From contig CAVQBN010000006.1 of assembly GCA_963710735.1 (NCBI GenBank), positions 472,745-536,744 of the forward strand: DNA of 64,000 bases, given 5' to 3'. Below are positions 26,206-35,247 of the stretch, piece by piece (position 1 is the first letter of the stretch; the number at the start of each line of letters is the position of its first letter). Below the pieces are notes generated by a model. It was not told the origin of the DNA. It did no database searches and saw only the letters and a list, made by a program, of their open reading frames with translations. Both the position numbers and the translations under genes were made by a program. Source of the stretch: FEN-1297 sp963710735. GTDB taxonomy: Bacteria > Bacteroidota > Ignavibacteria > Ignavibacteriales > Ignavibacteriaceae.

Positions 26206-27519
26206 ATGAATAATAAAGCTGGCTCTTTGAATATTAATGAAACATTTTCAGAAGATATATTTGACTCTAATTTATTGTCAGAAAGATTTAAAAAGACACG
26301 TGATTTTACAGAATTCCTCTGCAAACCTTTAGTAACAGAAGATTATGTAATTCAATCGATGCCGGATGTAAGTCCGACAAAATGGCATCTGGCGCATACT
26401 ACCTGGTTTTTTGAAACTTTCGTTCTAAAACCAGGATTAAAAAATTATAAACCCTTAAATGAAATTTATGCCTACCTTTTTAATTCATATTATGTACTAG
26501 CAGGCGAAAGATTTACACGGGCTAAAAGAGGTTTGTTATCAAGGCCAACTGTTGCTGAGGTTTATGATTACAGAAAATATGTTGATGAATACATCTTAAA
26601 TTTTATTGAGAAAGCAAATGAAGATGAATTAAAAATATTTGCACCTGTTATTGAAATTGGGATTAACCATGAACAGCAGCATCAGGAATTAATGCTGACG
26701 GACATAAAGCATGTATTTTCTATTAACCCGATTCATCCGGTATATTCAGGTAAAGAAACTCCGCCGATTGAAAATGTTACTCAAACAAAATGGATCGAGT
26801 TTACAGAAGGAATTTATAACATTGGCCATAACGGACAAGGTTTTTCTTACGACAACGAAACACCTCAGCACAAAGAATTTACGAATTCATTTAAGCTTGC
26901 TTCTCGTTTAGTTACAAACAGAGAATACTTAGCTTTTATGGAAGCAAAGGGATATGAAACTCCAGAGCTGTGGCTTTCAGACGGCTGGGCTGTTGTTGAA
27001 AATGAAAAATGGAACTCTCCAATGTACTGGACAAAAATGGACGGAGAATGGTGGGATTATAAATTATCCGGATTTCACAAAGTTGATTTAAATGAACCGG
27101 TTTGTCATGTAAGTTTATATGAAGCCGATGCCTTTGCACGGTGGGCAGGCGCCCGCCTCCCCACCGAAGGTGAATGGGAAATAGCTGCTTCTGATATTAA
27201 ACCAGAAGGAAATTTTGTTGAAAATGATTTTTATCACCCTGTTCCAATTGATGATTCAATAATTGATTCTTCAATAAGACAAATGTTCGGAGATGTTTGG
27301 GAATGGACAAGAAGTGCATATTCGCCTTATCCAGGTTATAAAACTTTACCCGGTGCATTGGGTGAATACAATGGGAAATTTATGTCAAGCCAAATGGTTT
27401 TACGCGGCGGATCATGCGCTACATCCGTAACTCATATAAGAAAGACTTACAGAAATTTTTTCCCTCCAAATGCACGCTGGCAGTTTATGGGAATAAGACT
27501 TGCAAAGGATAATGAATAA
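26206..27519 (+). CDS. egtB: Ergothioneine biosynthesis protein EgtB
   Basis: 437 residues: an N-terminal DinB-like domain (about 25-190) and a C-terminal formylglycine-generating-enzyme-like domain (about 198-435, with WAGARLPTEGEWEIAA and LRGGSCATS). Iron ligands are the His61 region (WHLAHTTW) and the HxxxHxE motif His155/His159/Glu161. EgtB is a non-haem iron sulfoxide synthase that joins hercynine to a thiol (gamma-Glu-Cys or cysteine) using O2. It is 15 nt upstream of egtD. No egtA, egtC or egtE is in the window, so the thiol donor may be cysteine itself (inference). Confidence 0.95.
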   Translation: MNNKAGSLNINETFSEDIFDSNLLSERFKKTRDFTEFLCKPLVTEDYVIQSMPDVSPTKWHLAHTTWFFETFVLKPGLKNYKPLNEIYAYLFNSYYVLAGERFTRAKRGLLSRPTVAEVYDYRKYVDEYILNFIEKANEDELKIFAPVIEIGINHEQQHQELMLTDIKHVFSINPIHPVYSGKETPPIENVTQTKWIEFTEGIYNIGHNGQGFSYDNETPQHKEFTNSFKLASRLVTNREYLAFMEAKGYETPELWLSDGWAVVENEKWNSPMYWTKMDGEWWDYKLSGFHKVDLNEPVCHVSLYEADAFARWAGARLPTEGEWEIAASDIKPEGNFVENDFYHPVPIDDSIIDSSIRQMFGDVWEWTRSAYSPYPGYKTLPGALGEYNGKFMSSQMVLRGGSCATSVTHIRKTYRNFFPPNARWQFMGIRLAKDNE

Positions 27520-27534
27520 AAGCAGAAAGATATT

Positions 27535-28482
27535 ATGGAATTAAAAACGAAAGAAATAAATAAGTATGAAGTTATCAGCGAAGTTCTTAAAGGATTATCA
27601 AAAGATCAAATGGAATTATCGTGTAAATATTTTTATGATGAAAAAGGCTCGGCTTTATTTGATAAAATATGTGAGCTAGAAGAATATTATCCAACCCGGA
27701 CCGAGCTTCAAATTATGAATGACAACATTGATGAAATAAAATCCATACTTGGAGATAATATTTTACTGGTTGAGCTTGGAAGCGGCAGCAGTATAAAGAC
27801 TAGATTATTACTGGAACATCTTTCTAATCTAGCTGCTTATATTCCTGTTGATATTTCTTCAGAACATCTGTTAAAAACAGCTGAAAATCTTAGAAATGAT
27901 TTTCCTCAAATAAATATTCATCCATTAATTGCTGATTATAATAAGCCTTTTCAATTACCTAAAATAAAAGAAGATTTTAACCGCATTACAGTTTATTTCC
28001 CGGGTTCTACTATCGGGAATTTTACTCCAAAGCAAGCTAAAAATTTTATAGGTCGAATAGCAAAAATTATAGGAAGCAAAGGCGCTTTATTAATTGGTGT
28101 AGATTTAAAGAAAGACAAAAAAATTCTTGAAGCTGCTTATAACGACCGCAACGGTATTACAGCTGAATTCAATTTAAATATACTTAAAAGATTGAACAAC
28201 GAAATTGATTCCAATTTTGATGTGAATAAATTTATTCATCATGCTTTTTATAACGAAAATGCCGGAAGAATTGAAATGCATCTTAAATGCCTGGAAAAAC
28301 AAAACGTAAAGATTGACGGAATTACAATGACGTTTGATAAAGGCGATGACATTTTAACCGAATATTCTTATAAGTACACTCTAAAAGAATTTAAAGAATT
28401 AGTCTCAGATATTTTTACGGTAAAACAAGTCTGGGTCGATAAAAATAATTTATTCAGCGTTCAATACATGGAAGTAAAATAA
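27535..28482 (+). CDS. egtD: L-histidine N-alpha-methyltransferase EgtD
   Basis: 315 residues, the usual size. EgtD methylates histidine three times with SAM to give hercynine (histidine betaine), the substrate of EgtB. SAM-binding motif LVELGSGSS (78-86), YYPTRTE (51-57) and YFPGSTIGNF (about 154-163) are all family signatures. It follows egtB by 15 nt, forming a minimal egtB-egtD operon. Confidence 0.95.
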   Translation: MELKTKEINKYEVISEVLKGLSKDQMELSCKYFYDEKGSALFDKICELEEYYPTRTELQIMNDNIDEIKSILGDNILLVELGSGSSIKTRLLLEHLSNLAAYIPVDISSEHLLKTAENLRNDFPQINIHPLIADYNKPFQLPKIKEDFNRITVYFPGSTIGNFTPKQAKNFIGRIAKIIGSKGALLIGVDLKKDKKILEAAYNDRNGITAEFNLNILKRLNNEIDSNFDVNKFIHHAFYNENAGRIEMHLKCLEKQNVKIDGITMTFDKGDDILTEYSYKYTLKEFKELVSDIFTVKQVWVDKNNLFSVQYMEVK

Positions 28483-28595
28483 AAGAAATTACAAATAATA
28501 AAAGCATGATTGAATGAATCTTATTTAAATGTATTTAAGTTATTGGGAACACACAGTTATGCTAAGGTTAGGTTTTGAGTTTAAAAATACTTGCA

Positions 28596-28630
28596 TGGGA
28601 ATAATGATTTCTCTAATTATTAGGTTCCCA
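28596..28630 (+). terminator. Weak hairpin after egtD
   Basis: TGGGAA / TTCCCA pair with a further TAAT/ATTA inner pairing in a 23-nt interval, about 115 nt after the egtD stop. There is no T tract, so it may be a processing or rho-dependent stop, or chance. Confidence 0.2.
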
Positions 28631-28703
28631 TAAATTATTTGATTATAAAATCTAAAGGCTCACAAATCTTTAAGTTTATCATTTTTTAGTATTTTTCTAC
28701 CTC

Positions 28704-28734
28704 TTGACTCGGGTAATCCATTGGATTATATTTG
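28704..28734 (+). promoter_or_regulatory. Bacteroidota-type promoter of the toxin-antitoxin operon
   Basis: TTG (28704-28706), 20 nt, TATATTTG (28727-28734). The toxin ATG follows only 3 nt later, so transcription would begin at or within a few bases of the ATG, suggesting a leaderless mRNA. Confidence 0.6.
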
Positions 28735-28737
28735 TAC

Positions 28738-29067
28738 ATGTTAATTACAATTGTCGAGCTTCCAGAATTTATTAAAAGAGCTAAAAATATATTACAAAAA
28801 GAAGAAAGAGACGAACTTCTTTACTATTTGTCTTCCAATCCGAAATCAGGAACTCTTATGCAAGGAACCGGAGGTATAAGAAAATTAAGATGGGCAGCAA
28901 GAGGTAAAGGCAAAAGTGGTGGTTCACGAGTAGTATATTTTTTCTATAATGAAACTATTCCCCTATTCTTGTTAACAATATTCGGGAAAAATGAAAAAAT
29001 TAATTTAAGTAAATCTGAAAGAAATGAATTGGCAAAGCTGGTAAAAGAATTAATTAAAAGTTACTAA
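28738..29067 (+). CDS. RelE/HigB-like toxin
   Basis: 109 residues with the RelE/ParE-superfamily pattern: IVELPEFIKRAKNIL, a basic core GGIRKLRWAARGKGKSGGSRVVYFF and FLLTIFGKNEKINLSKSERNEL. It is closest to the HigB-like branch that cuts mRNA on the ribosome. The following XRE gene overlaps functionally as its antitoxin, in the toxin-first order typical of HigBA. Starts at ATG 28738, although TTG 28732 within the promoter element is in frame. No Shine-Dalgarno is present, which fits leaderless translation. Confidence 0.85.
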   Translation: MLITIVELPEFIKRAKNILQKEERDELLYYLSSNPKSGTLMQGTGGIRKLRWAARGKGKSGGSRVVYFFYNETIPLFLLTIFGKNEKINLSKSERNELAKLVKELIKSY

Positions 29068-29078
29068 GGTGAAATAAG

Positions 29079-29366
29079 ATGAGTGAAGCATATAAAAGTT
29101 TAAGCAAAGGTTTAAAAGAAGCGATAGAATATTCGAAGGGAAATGATAAAGGAGCAAGAGAATTTAGGCCAAAACATATTGACGTAAAAAAATTAAGGGA
29201 ACGAATTGGAATGAGTCAGCCAAAATTTGCAGCATCTTTTGGAATAAGTCTTGGAACACTACGCCATTGGGAACGGGGAGATAGATATCCACAAGGACCA
29301 GCCTTAGTTTTGTTAAATTTATTATCTAAAGATCCAAATACTGTATTAGAAGTTTTACATAAATAA
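29079..29366 (+). CDS. XRE-family antitoxin
   Basis: 95 residues. A helix-turn-helix of the Cro/CI type covers about 40-90 (KLRERIGMSQPKFAASFGISLGTLRHWERG), matching the HigA/NadS-like antitoxin group. The N-terminal 35 residues would wrap the toxin. It starts 11 nt after the toxin stop with AAGGTG as ribosome site. It should neutralise the toxin and repress the shared promoter. Confidence 0.88.
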   Translation: MSEAYKSLSKGLKEAIEYSKGNDKGAREFRPKHIDVKKLRERIGMSQPKFAASFGISLGTLRHWERGDRYPQGPALVLLNLLSKDPNTVLEVLHK

Positions 29367-29465
29367 GCTTAGTAAGAATTTTAAAACATGCAGTCATGCC
29401 GTTATATAAAATATAGCATTCCAGTTTAATTGAATTTAATGAATGAGGAAGATTTTTTCCGTGTT

Positions 29466-29966
29466 TTATTCCTGTGGCTCCATCCCCATTCCCGCCCACT
29501 CTTCATTTGCCGGTCCGTAAATGCCGTGAACTTTAAGCCCCGCTAACCGCATTACAACAATTAACTGAGCACGATGATGTATTTGATGGGTTACAAGAAC
29601 CCACAAAATTTTCCCCTTCTCCCAATCTTCTCCGTACATATTAACTTTTTCGGTTAGAGAAGCGTCCGTCCACTTTTGGGTTACTTCTTCAATTAATAAA
29701 CCGGCAGATTTTTTGTAGACAGATTCAATTTCAGAAACTGTTTGTGGAACTTCTTTATCATCAATAGTTACATCAATTTTCAAATCAGTACGATTCATCA
29801 TTTCGGGAATCGCTCCTGCAATATGCCATGCAAGCTTTCCCGCAGTTCTTATTTTATCATTAAACTTTTTATTTAATGATTCGCCGGTTAAACCTTGAAT
29901 AATTTTTAATGTGGCCGCCGACTCGTAAGTCCAATCATTTTTGAAATCTTCTATTGTTCTATACAT
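29466..29966 (-). CDS. DinB-family protein
   Basis: 166 residues forming a four-helix DinB bundle. The three metal-binding His of the family are seen in KLAWHIAGAIP (about residue 48) and VTHQIHHRAQL (about 128 and 132). The enzymatic role is unknown; relatives include metal-dependent thiol transferases. It starts 33 nt after the valS stop, so it is probably co-transcribed with valS. Confidence 0.85.
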   Translation of the reverse strand: MYRTIEDFKNDWTYESAATLKIIQGLTGESLNKKFNDKIRTAGKLAWHIAGAIPEMMNRTDLKIDVTIDDKEVPQTVSEIESVYKKSAGLLIEEVTQKWTDASLTEKVNMYGEDWEKGKILWVLVTHQIHHRAQLIVVMRLAGLKVHGIYGPANEEWAGMGMEPQE

Positions 29967-29999
29967 AATTTGCCCCTTTCATTAATAAATAAATTAATT

Positions 30000-32651
30000 T
30001 TACTCTAAATTTTTTAGAATATCTTTTAATTTCGCAAGGTTACCTTTCCAGTCCTTCTGCTTTATCCTTTCACGCTCAACAACATCCGGTGCAGCGTTGT
30101 TTACAAACTTCTCATTCGATAATTTTTTCTCAATCCCGTTCAGCAGGCCTTCAAAACGTGTAATTTCCTTTTGCAAACGATTCCTTTCAACATCAAGATC
30201 AATCAATCCCTTAAGAGGAACATATATTTCACAATTGTTCAAAACTGTAGATGCGCTTGTTTTCGGCTTTTCAAGATTTTCATCAACAGTAATGCTTTCA
30301 ACTCTCGCTAGTTTTTTAATGTACTCAAGCTGATAATCTTTAACATTAGCAGACTTTACAAATGCTGTAACAAATTTTGAAGGCGGGATATTCATTTCGC
30401 CGCGAATGTTTCTTATCGCAGTAATTATATCCTGAACAAATCCCATTTCTTTTTCAGCTTCTGGATTTATTAATGATTCATTTAATTTAGGATATTCTGC
30501 AACCGAAATACTTTCGTCATCTTTTCTGTTTTCAATTAACTGCCATAATTCTTCAGTAATAAACGGCATAAACGGATGAACAATCTTCAGTAAATTTTCA
30601 AAAAGATTTAACGCTCTTGTTAATACCGCAGATTTTACATCTTCATCGTTTGAATAAAGCCTGTTCTTTGCCAGCTCAATGTACCAGTCGCAGAAGTCAT
30701 TCCACGTAAATGAATAGATAATTTTGATCGCATTATTTATCTCAAACTTATCCATCGCCTTATTCAAATCTGACAAAGTTTGATGCAGACGGGAATTAAT
30801 CCAGTTATCAGAAAAGTCTAAATGATTGTTCAACAAATTTTTATTAACAGGAATATTTTCCGCATTCATTAAAAGAAAACGCCCGGCATTCCATATCTTG
30901 TTTGCAAAGTTTCTTCCAATCTCACACTTTTCGGCGCTGAATAATACGTCCTGCCCAAGTGGAGCTAAATAAATAACAGTAAATCTCAAAGCATCGGCGC
31001 CGTATTCCGAAATAACATCGAGAGGATCCGGAGAATTGCCGAGAGACTTACTCATCTTTCTTCCCTGAAGATCTCTTATAATACTTGTGAAATAAACATT
31101 CTTAAACGGAATGTCTTTTCTAAAGTGCAGACCAGCCATAATCATCCTAGCAACCCAAAAGAAAATAATATCAGGTGCAGTTACAAGTGTATCGGTAGGA
31201 TAATAATATTTTTTTTCATCTTCGGATTTAAAAACATCATATGCCCAAAGCCAGCTTGAAGCCCATGTATCCAGCACATCTTTGTCCTGTTCCCAGTTCT
31301 CAATATCGGCGGGAGGATTTACATCGCAAAAAACTTCTTTCGTCTGTTTATTGTACCAAACAGGAATTCGATGTCCCCACCAAAGCTGCCTTGAAATACA
31401 CCAATCCTTAATATTGCTCATCCAGTGCTCGTAAGTCTTAATCCAATGATCAGGATAGAAACGAATCTTACCTTCCTTTACAACATCAAGCGCAGGCTTC
31501 GCTAATTCATCTTCATTAGAATTTGCACCGTTTTCAGAAGACATTTTCATAAACCATTGCTCGGATAAATACGGCTCAATCGGTACGCCGCCGCGCTCTG
31601 AATAACCGACTTTGTTTTGATAATCTTCGGTCTTCTCTAAAAGTCCGAGCTCTTCAAATCTTTCTACAACTTTTTTCCGAGCAACATATCTATCCAACCC
31701 GCTGAATTCTTTCGGAACATTTTTATTTGTTGAAGCATCTTCATTAAATATATTTATAAACTCCAGCTTATGGCGCTTGCCCATATCGTAGTCATTTACA
31801 TCATGTGCGGGAGTAACTTTTACTGCGCCGGTACCGAATTCCATATCAACATATTCATCCGCAAAAATCGGAATTTCTCTCTCAACAATCGGAAGAAGAA
31901 CTTTCTTCCCTATCAGATCCTTATACTTTTCATCATTAGGATTAACAGCAACGCCCGTATCGCCAAGCATTGTTTCGGGACGAGTAGTTGCCACGATTAC
32001 ATATTTATCTGTACCGGCAACGGGATACTTAAGATACCACAGTTTTCCGTTTACAGTTTTATAATTTACTTCTTCATCGGAAATTGCAGACTTGGATGCC
32101 GGGCACCAGTTAACCATACGGTAGCCGCGGTAAATTTTTCCTTCCTTGTAAAGTTGTACAAAAGCTTCCAGAACTTTTTTATAATAATCGTCATCCATCG
32201 TAAAACGCTCGCGCTGCCAGTCGCAGCTAACGCCGAGCTTTTTAAGCTGCTGAATAATTATTCCGCCGTATCTATCTTTCCATTCATGGCAGTAATTTAA
32301 AAACTCATCCCTTCCAATTTCAAACTTGTCAATCCCCTTCTCTTTTAAATAGTTTGTAACCTTTGTTTCGGTAGCAATTGAAGCATGGTCAGTTCCCGGA
32401 ACCCAGCATGCGTTAAAACCCTGCATTCTTTTTGTTCGGATAAAAATATCCTGAATTGTATTGTTAAGAATATGCCCCATTGTAAGTATGCCGGTTATAT
32501 TGGGCGGAGGTATAACTATAGTATAAGGAGTTTTGGATTTGTCTACTTCCGAATGAAACAAATTATTTTTAAGCCAGTACTCATACCATTTATCTTCAAC
32601 CTTTGAAGGATCGTACGCTTTAGGAATTTCTGTAATATTTTTATCAGCCAT
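30000..32651 (-). CDS. valS: Valyl-tRNA synthetase
   Basis: 883 residues, full length. Class I signatures: PPPNITGILTMGHILN (HIGH equivalent, residues about 49-64) and KMSKS (about 530). The editing domain (about 190-340), the WWGHRIPVW segment and a C-terminal coiled-coil arm (about 815-880) are all present. It charges tRNA-Val. A TATATTTG element lies upstream (32683-32690, minus strand). The DinB gene follows in the same direction. Confidence 0.97.
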   Translation of the reverse strand: MADKNITEIPKAYDPSKVEDKWYEYWLKNNLFHSEVDKSKTPYTIVIPPPNITGILTMGHILNNTIQDIFIRTKRMQGFNACWVPGTDHASIATETKVTNYLKEKGIDKFEIGRDEFLNYCHEWKDRYGGIIIQQLKKLGVSCDWQRERFTMDDDYYKKVLEAFVQLYKEGKIYRGYRMVNWCPASKSAISDEEVNYKTVNGKLWYLKYPVAGTDKYVIVATTRPETMLGDTGVAVNPNDEKYKDLIGKKVLLPIVEREIPIFADEYVDMEFGTGAVKVTPAHDVNDYDMGKRHKLEFINIFNEDASTNKNVPKEFSGLDRYVARKKVVERFEELGLLEKTEDYQNKVGYSERGGVPIEPYLSEQWFMKMSSENGANSNEDELAKPALDVVKEGKIRFYPDHWIKTYEHWMSNIKDWCISRQLWWGHRIPVWYNKQTKEVFCDVNPPADIENWEQDKDVLDTWASSWLWAYDVFKSEDEKKYYYPTDTLVTAPDIIFFWVARMIMAGLHFRKDIPFKNVYFTSIIRDLQGRKMSKSLGNSPDPLDVISEYGADALRFTVIYLAPLGQDVLFSAEKCEIGRNFANKIWNAGRFLLMNAENIPVNKNLLNNHLDFSDNWINSRLHQTLSDLNKAMDKFEINNAIKIIYSFTWNDFCDWYIELAKNRLYSNDEDVKSAVLTRALNLFENLLKIVHPFMPFITEELWQLIENRKDDESISVAEYPKLNESLINPEAEKEMGFVQDIITAIRNIRGEMNIPPSKFVTAFVKSANVKDYQLEYIKKLARVESITVDENLEKPKTSASTVLNNCEIYVPLKGLIDLDVERNRLQKEITRFEGLLNGIEKKLSNEKFVNNAAPDVVERERIKQKDWKGNLAKLKDILKNLE

Positions 32652-32682
32652 CGGTCTCTCAATAATTCTTAAATTTTAAGTC

Positions 32683-32690
32683 CAAATATA
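32683..32690 (-). promoter_or_regulatory. TATATTTG -7-like element of valS
   Basis: Exact TAnnTTTG match on the minus strand, 31 nt from the valS ATG. The -33 position reads TCT, not TTG. Confidence 0.4.
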
Positions 32691-32815
32691 AAGAAAAATT
32701 AAGACGTGTGAGAGTACATAAATATAACCCGAAACAATTAAATATTTACTTTATGCAAAATATTTTTAATTGAGTATAGGAAGAAAAGCTTAGTACTTTT
32801 CAAATAATCTTTACT

Positions 32816-32844
32816 GTAGAGACGTGCCTATGGCACCTCTCTAC
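32816..32844. repeat. 13-bp palindrome around GTGCCTATGGCAC
   Basis: GTAGAGACGTGCC (32816-32828), TAT, GGCACCTCTCTAC (32832-32844): 12 of 13 positions pair. Palindromes of this GTAGAG...CTCTAC kind are often dispersed in multiple copies in bacterial genomes (inference from general experience); only one copy is in the window. Confidence 0.5.
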
Positions 32845-32953
32845 TTAAAATTCAAACTTATTTATCGATGGTTAAAAGGCATTTAACGAAATATTAATTT
32901 CTTCCAGTGCGGGTCTGTTATTATTCTTTCAAATAAAAATATAGCTTAGCCGA

Positions 32954-33610
32954 TCAATGAATGATATACATATAATTAGGAATCTTTACAGTTATCCCGC
33001 AGTCCGGGCCTTTAAGGTCGCTGTATTGATCTCCTACATCCCCTATTATATCATATCCTTTTTTGGTAAGCTCTATTCTAATCTTTGTTTTGTACTGCTC
33101 TGCGGTAAGATCACTTTCATCGGCGGTTCTTACAATTAAGGTATCAAAATTTTTATAACCCGCATCAACAAGGTTTTTATATGTTGCATCATACTGGTAG
33201 GATTTTCTTCCGGTAATGAAGGCTGTTTTTATGCCTCTGTCATTTAAGTAATTATAAAGTTTAAGTACTTCTTTTATGGCAGGCGCTTTTGCAGATTGTA
33301 TCCATTTGTCCCACAGCTCCGGAACATAACCAAAATCAAGTTCCTTATTAATTTCATAGTTTGATAATGACGTCTCATCAACATCAAACACTACCAGAGA
33401 ATTATTATTAACCTTTACGGAATTGAATTCGTCGATTGCTTTGTTTACTGCTTTGGTTAAATCCTGGTCGTATCTGCCGGAATCATGGTACTTGATTAAT
33501 TCTTCTTTGGCAATTCCTAAGTTTATTGGAGTCGTTGCGCATGACTGAACAAGAAAAGCAAAAGCAAAAACGAACAATATTTTTAAATGAGCATCTACAT
33601 TTACCTTCAT
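32954..33610 (-). CDS. HAD-family (class IIIB-like) acid phosphatase lipoprotein
   Basis: 218 residues with a lipobox at Cys24 (FLVQSC). The HAD nucleophile motif is VVFDVDETSL (Asp76, Asp78), followed by FITGRKSYQ (motif II, Thr) and IGDVGDQYSDL (motif III/IV acidic residues). This matches periplasmic or surface class B/P4-type acid phosphatases that release phosphate from nucleotides and other esters. Monocistronic. Confidence 0.88.
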   Translation of the reverse strand: MKVNVDAHLKILFVFAFAFLVQSCATTPINLGIAKEELIKYHDSGRYDQDLTKAVNKAIDEFNSVKVNNNSLVVFDVDETSLSNYEINKELDFGYVPELWDKWIQSAKAPAIKEVLKLYNYLNDRGIKTAFITGRKSYQYDATYKNLVDAGYKNFDTLIVRTADESDLTAEQYKTKIRIELTKKGYDIIGDVGDQYSDLKGPDCGITVKIPNYMYIIH

Positions 33611-33936
33611 AACTCCGTTCCCCTATTTATTAGTAAAATGGAATGTATAAAATAAGAAAATGTATGATATTGTCAACTTTAAAATCTTTTTCTTAATCTT
33701 ATTCTCTTTATTCGCCTAATCTTGCTTAGCTTTAGGTAATCAATGTAGATTAAGATTAAGAACAAGTGAAAGAATAAAATATTATCTCATTTTTTGAGCA
33801 ACGTGAGTAAAATGAACTAAAACTTAATTATATAAATACATTTTTTTTCTGAAATACTTATTAGTAAATGGATTCTTGTTCATATTTTACGGATTTTAAA
33901 GATGTCAATATTAATTTTTTAGGAGACGAAGCAGAT
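33611..33936. other. Divergent intergenic region upstream of DUF1015
   Basis: 326 nt when the DUF1015 gene is started at 33937. It is AT-rich, with a few in-frame codons upstream of the proposed start that I regard as untranslated. No clear promoter or stable hairpin is visible. Confidence 0.3.
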
Positions 33937-35184
33937 ATGGCTGTAATTAAACCATTCAAAGCACTTAGGCCCACAAAACAATCAGCAGACAAAGTTGCAA
34001 GCGTTCCTTATGATGTAGTAAGCACGGAAGAAGCAAAAGAAATAGCGGAAGGAAATCCATTAAGCTTTTTAAGAGTAACCCGTTCCGAATTAGAACTTGA
34101 TATTAATACTGATCCTTATTCCCCGGAAGTTTACGGTAAAGCAAAAGAAAATTTAGATAAACTAATAAAGTCTGCTCCTTTACAGGTTGATGACAAAGAA
34201 CATCTTTACATTTACAGGCTAATAATGAACGGCAGGCCTCAGGTTGGGATAGCCGCTACTTTCTCGGTTGATGATTATGATAATAATGTAATCTTAAAAC
34301 ATGAAAAGACTAGGAAAGTAAAAGAAGACGACAGGACAAATCATATTGTTACTACCGGTGCGCAAACAGGTGCAGTATTCTTAACATATAAAGGAGTGAA
34401 TTCGATAAATCAAATTGTTGACGAAACAATTAAAAAAGTAGAACCGCTTTATGATTTTACTTCATCTGACGGGATTCAACATACAGTCTGGATGCTTCAG
34501 GATGAAAGAAGCCGGGTGGTAATAAATGAAATGGCGAAAGTAAAAAACTTATACATTGCCGACGGCCATCATCGTGCCGCAAGCGCAAGCCGCGCAAGAG
34601 CAGTTAAGAAAGATGCAAATCCTAAACATTCAGGCAAAGAAGATTATAATTTCTTTTTAGCCGTGTTGTTCCCGGCGGAACAGCTTAAAATTTTACCATA
34701 CAATCGAGTCGTCTTTGATTTAAATGGAAAAAGCAAAGAAGAATTCTTAGATGAAGTAAGCGAAAAGTTTGTCGTCGATAAATCAAAAATAAAAGAACCC
34801 CAGCAGAGTAATACTTACGGGATGTTCCTTGACGGCGAATGGTACATGCTGTTAGCCAGAGATTCCATAACAGCAAGCAGCAGCTTATCAAAATCTGTTG
34901 CCGATACGTTGGATGTAAGTATTCTACAGGATTTTTTACTTAATCCAATTTTAGGAATTGATGATCCGCGAACAAATAAAAGAATAGATTTTATCGGCGG
35001 TATCCGCGGAACAAAAGAATTGGAAAAACTTGTAAACAGCGGAAAAGCTAAAGTAGCTTTTGCATTATACCCGGTTTCCATAAATGATTTGATTAAGATT
35101 TCGGATGCAGGAGAAATTATGCCTCCTAAATCCACATGGTTTGAACCTAAATTAAGAGACGGACTTTTAGTACATTTGATTTGA
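33937..35184 (+). CDS. DUF1015-family protein
   Basis: 415 residues from ATG 33937, chosen because AGGAG sits 11 nt upstream and the family starts with AVIKPFKALRP; an upstream ATG at 33868 adds 23 unlike residues. Conserved features: VASVPYDVVS, LKHEKTRKVKEDDR and YIADGHHRAASA. The DGHHR motif resembles the ParB/sulfiredoxin-like nucleotide site found in free-serine kinases (SbnI, SerK), and DUF1015 has been suggested to belong to that fold. It lies 63 nt upstream of serC, in keeping with serine metabolism. The function is not proven. Confidence 0.88.
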   Translation: MAVIKPFKALRPTKQSADKVASVPYDVVSTEEAKEIAEGNPLSFLRVTRSELELDINTDPYSPEVYGKAKENLDKLIKSAPLQVDDKEHLYIYRLIMNGRPQVGIAATFSVDDYDNNVILKHEKTRKVKEDDRTNHIVTTGAQTGAVFLTYKGVNSINQIVDETIKKVEPLYDFTSSDGIQHTVWMLQDERSRVVINEMAKVKNLYIADGHHRAASASRARAVKKDANPKHSGKEDYNFFLAVLFPAEQLKILPYNRVVFDLNGKSKEEFLDEVSEKFVVDKSKIKEPQQSNTYGMFLDGEWYMLLARDSITASSSLSKSVADTLDVSILQDFLLNPILGIDDPRTNKRIDFIGGIRGTKELEKLVNSGKAKVAFALYPVSINDLIKISDAGEIMPPKSTWFEPKLRDGLLVHLI

Positions 35185-35247
35185 AACGGATAAAAAAAAT
35201 AAAAGGACTATTTATAACACTTATTTAATTGAAAGAGGAAAGACAAT

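Larger units (their letters stand above)
32652..32953. other. Intergenic region with a palindromic repeat
   Basis: 302 nt between valS and the acid phosphatase gene. It has a -7-like element for valS (32683-32690, minus strand) and a 13-bp imperfect palindrome (32816-32844). Nothing else is seen. Confidence 0.4.

Noticed and set aside
31770..32300. A 176-codon plus-strand frame inside valS
   Set aside because: Antisense shadow of a highly conserved gene, with a low-complexity product.
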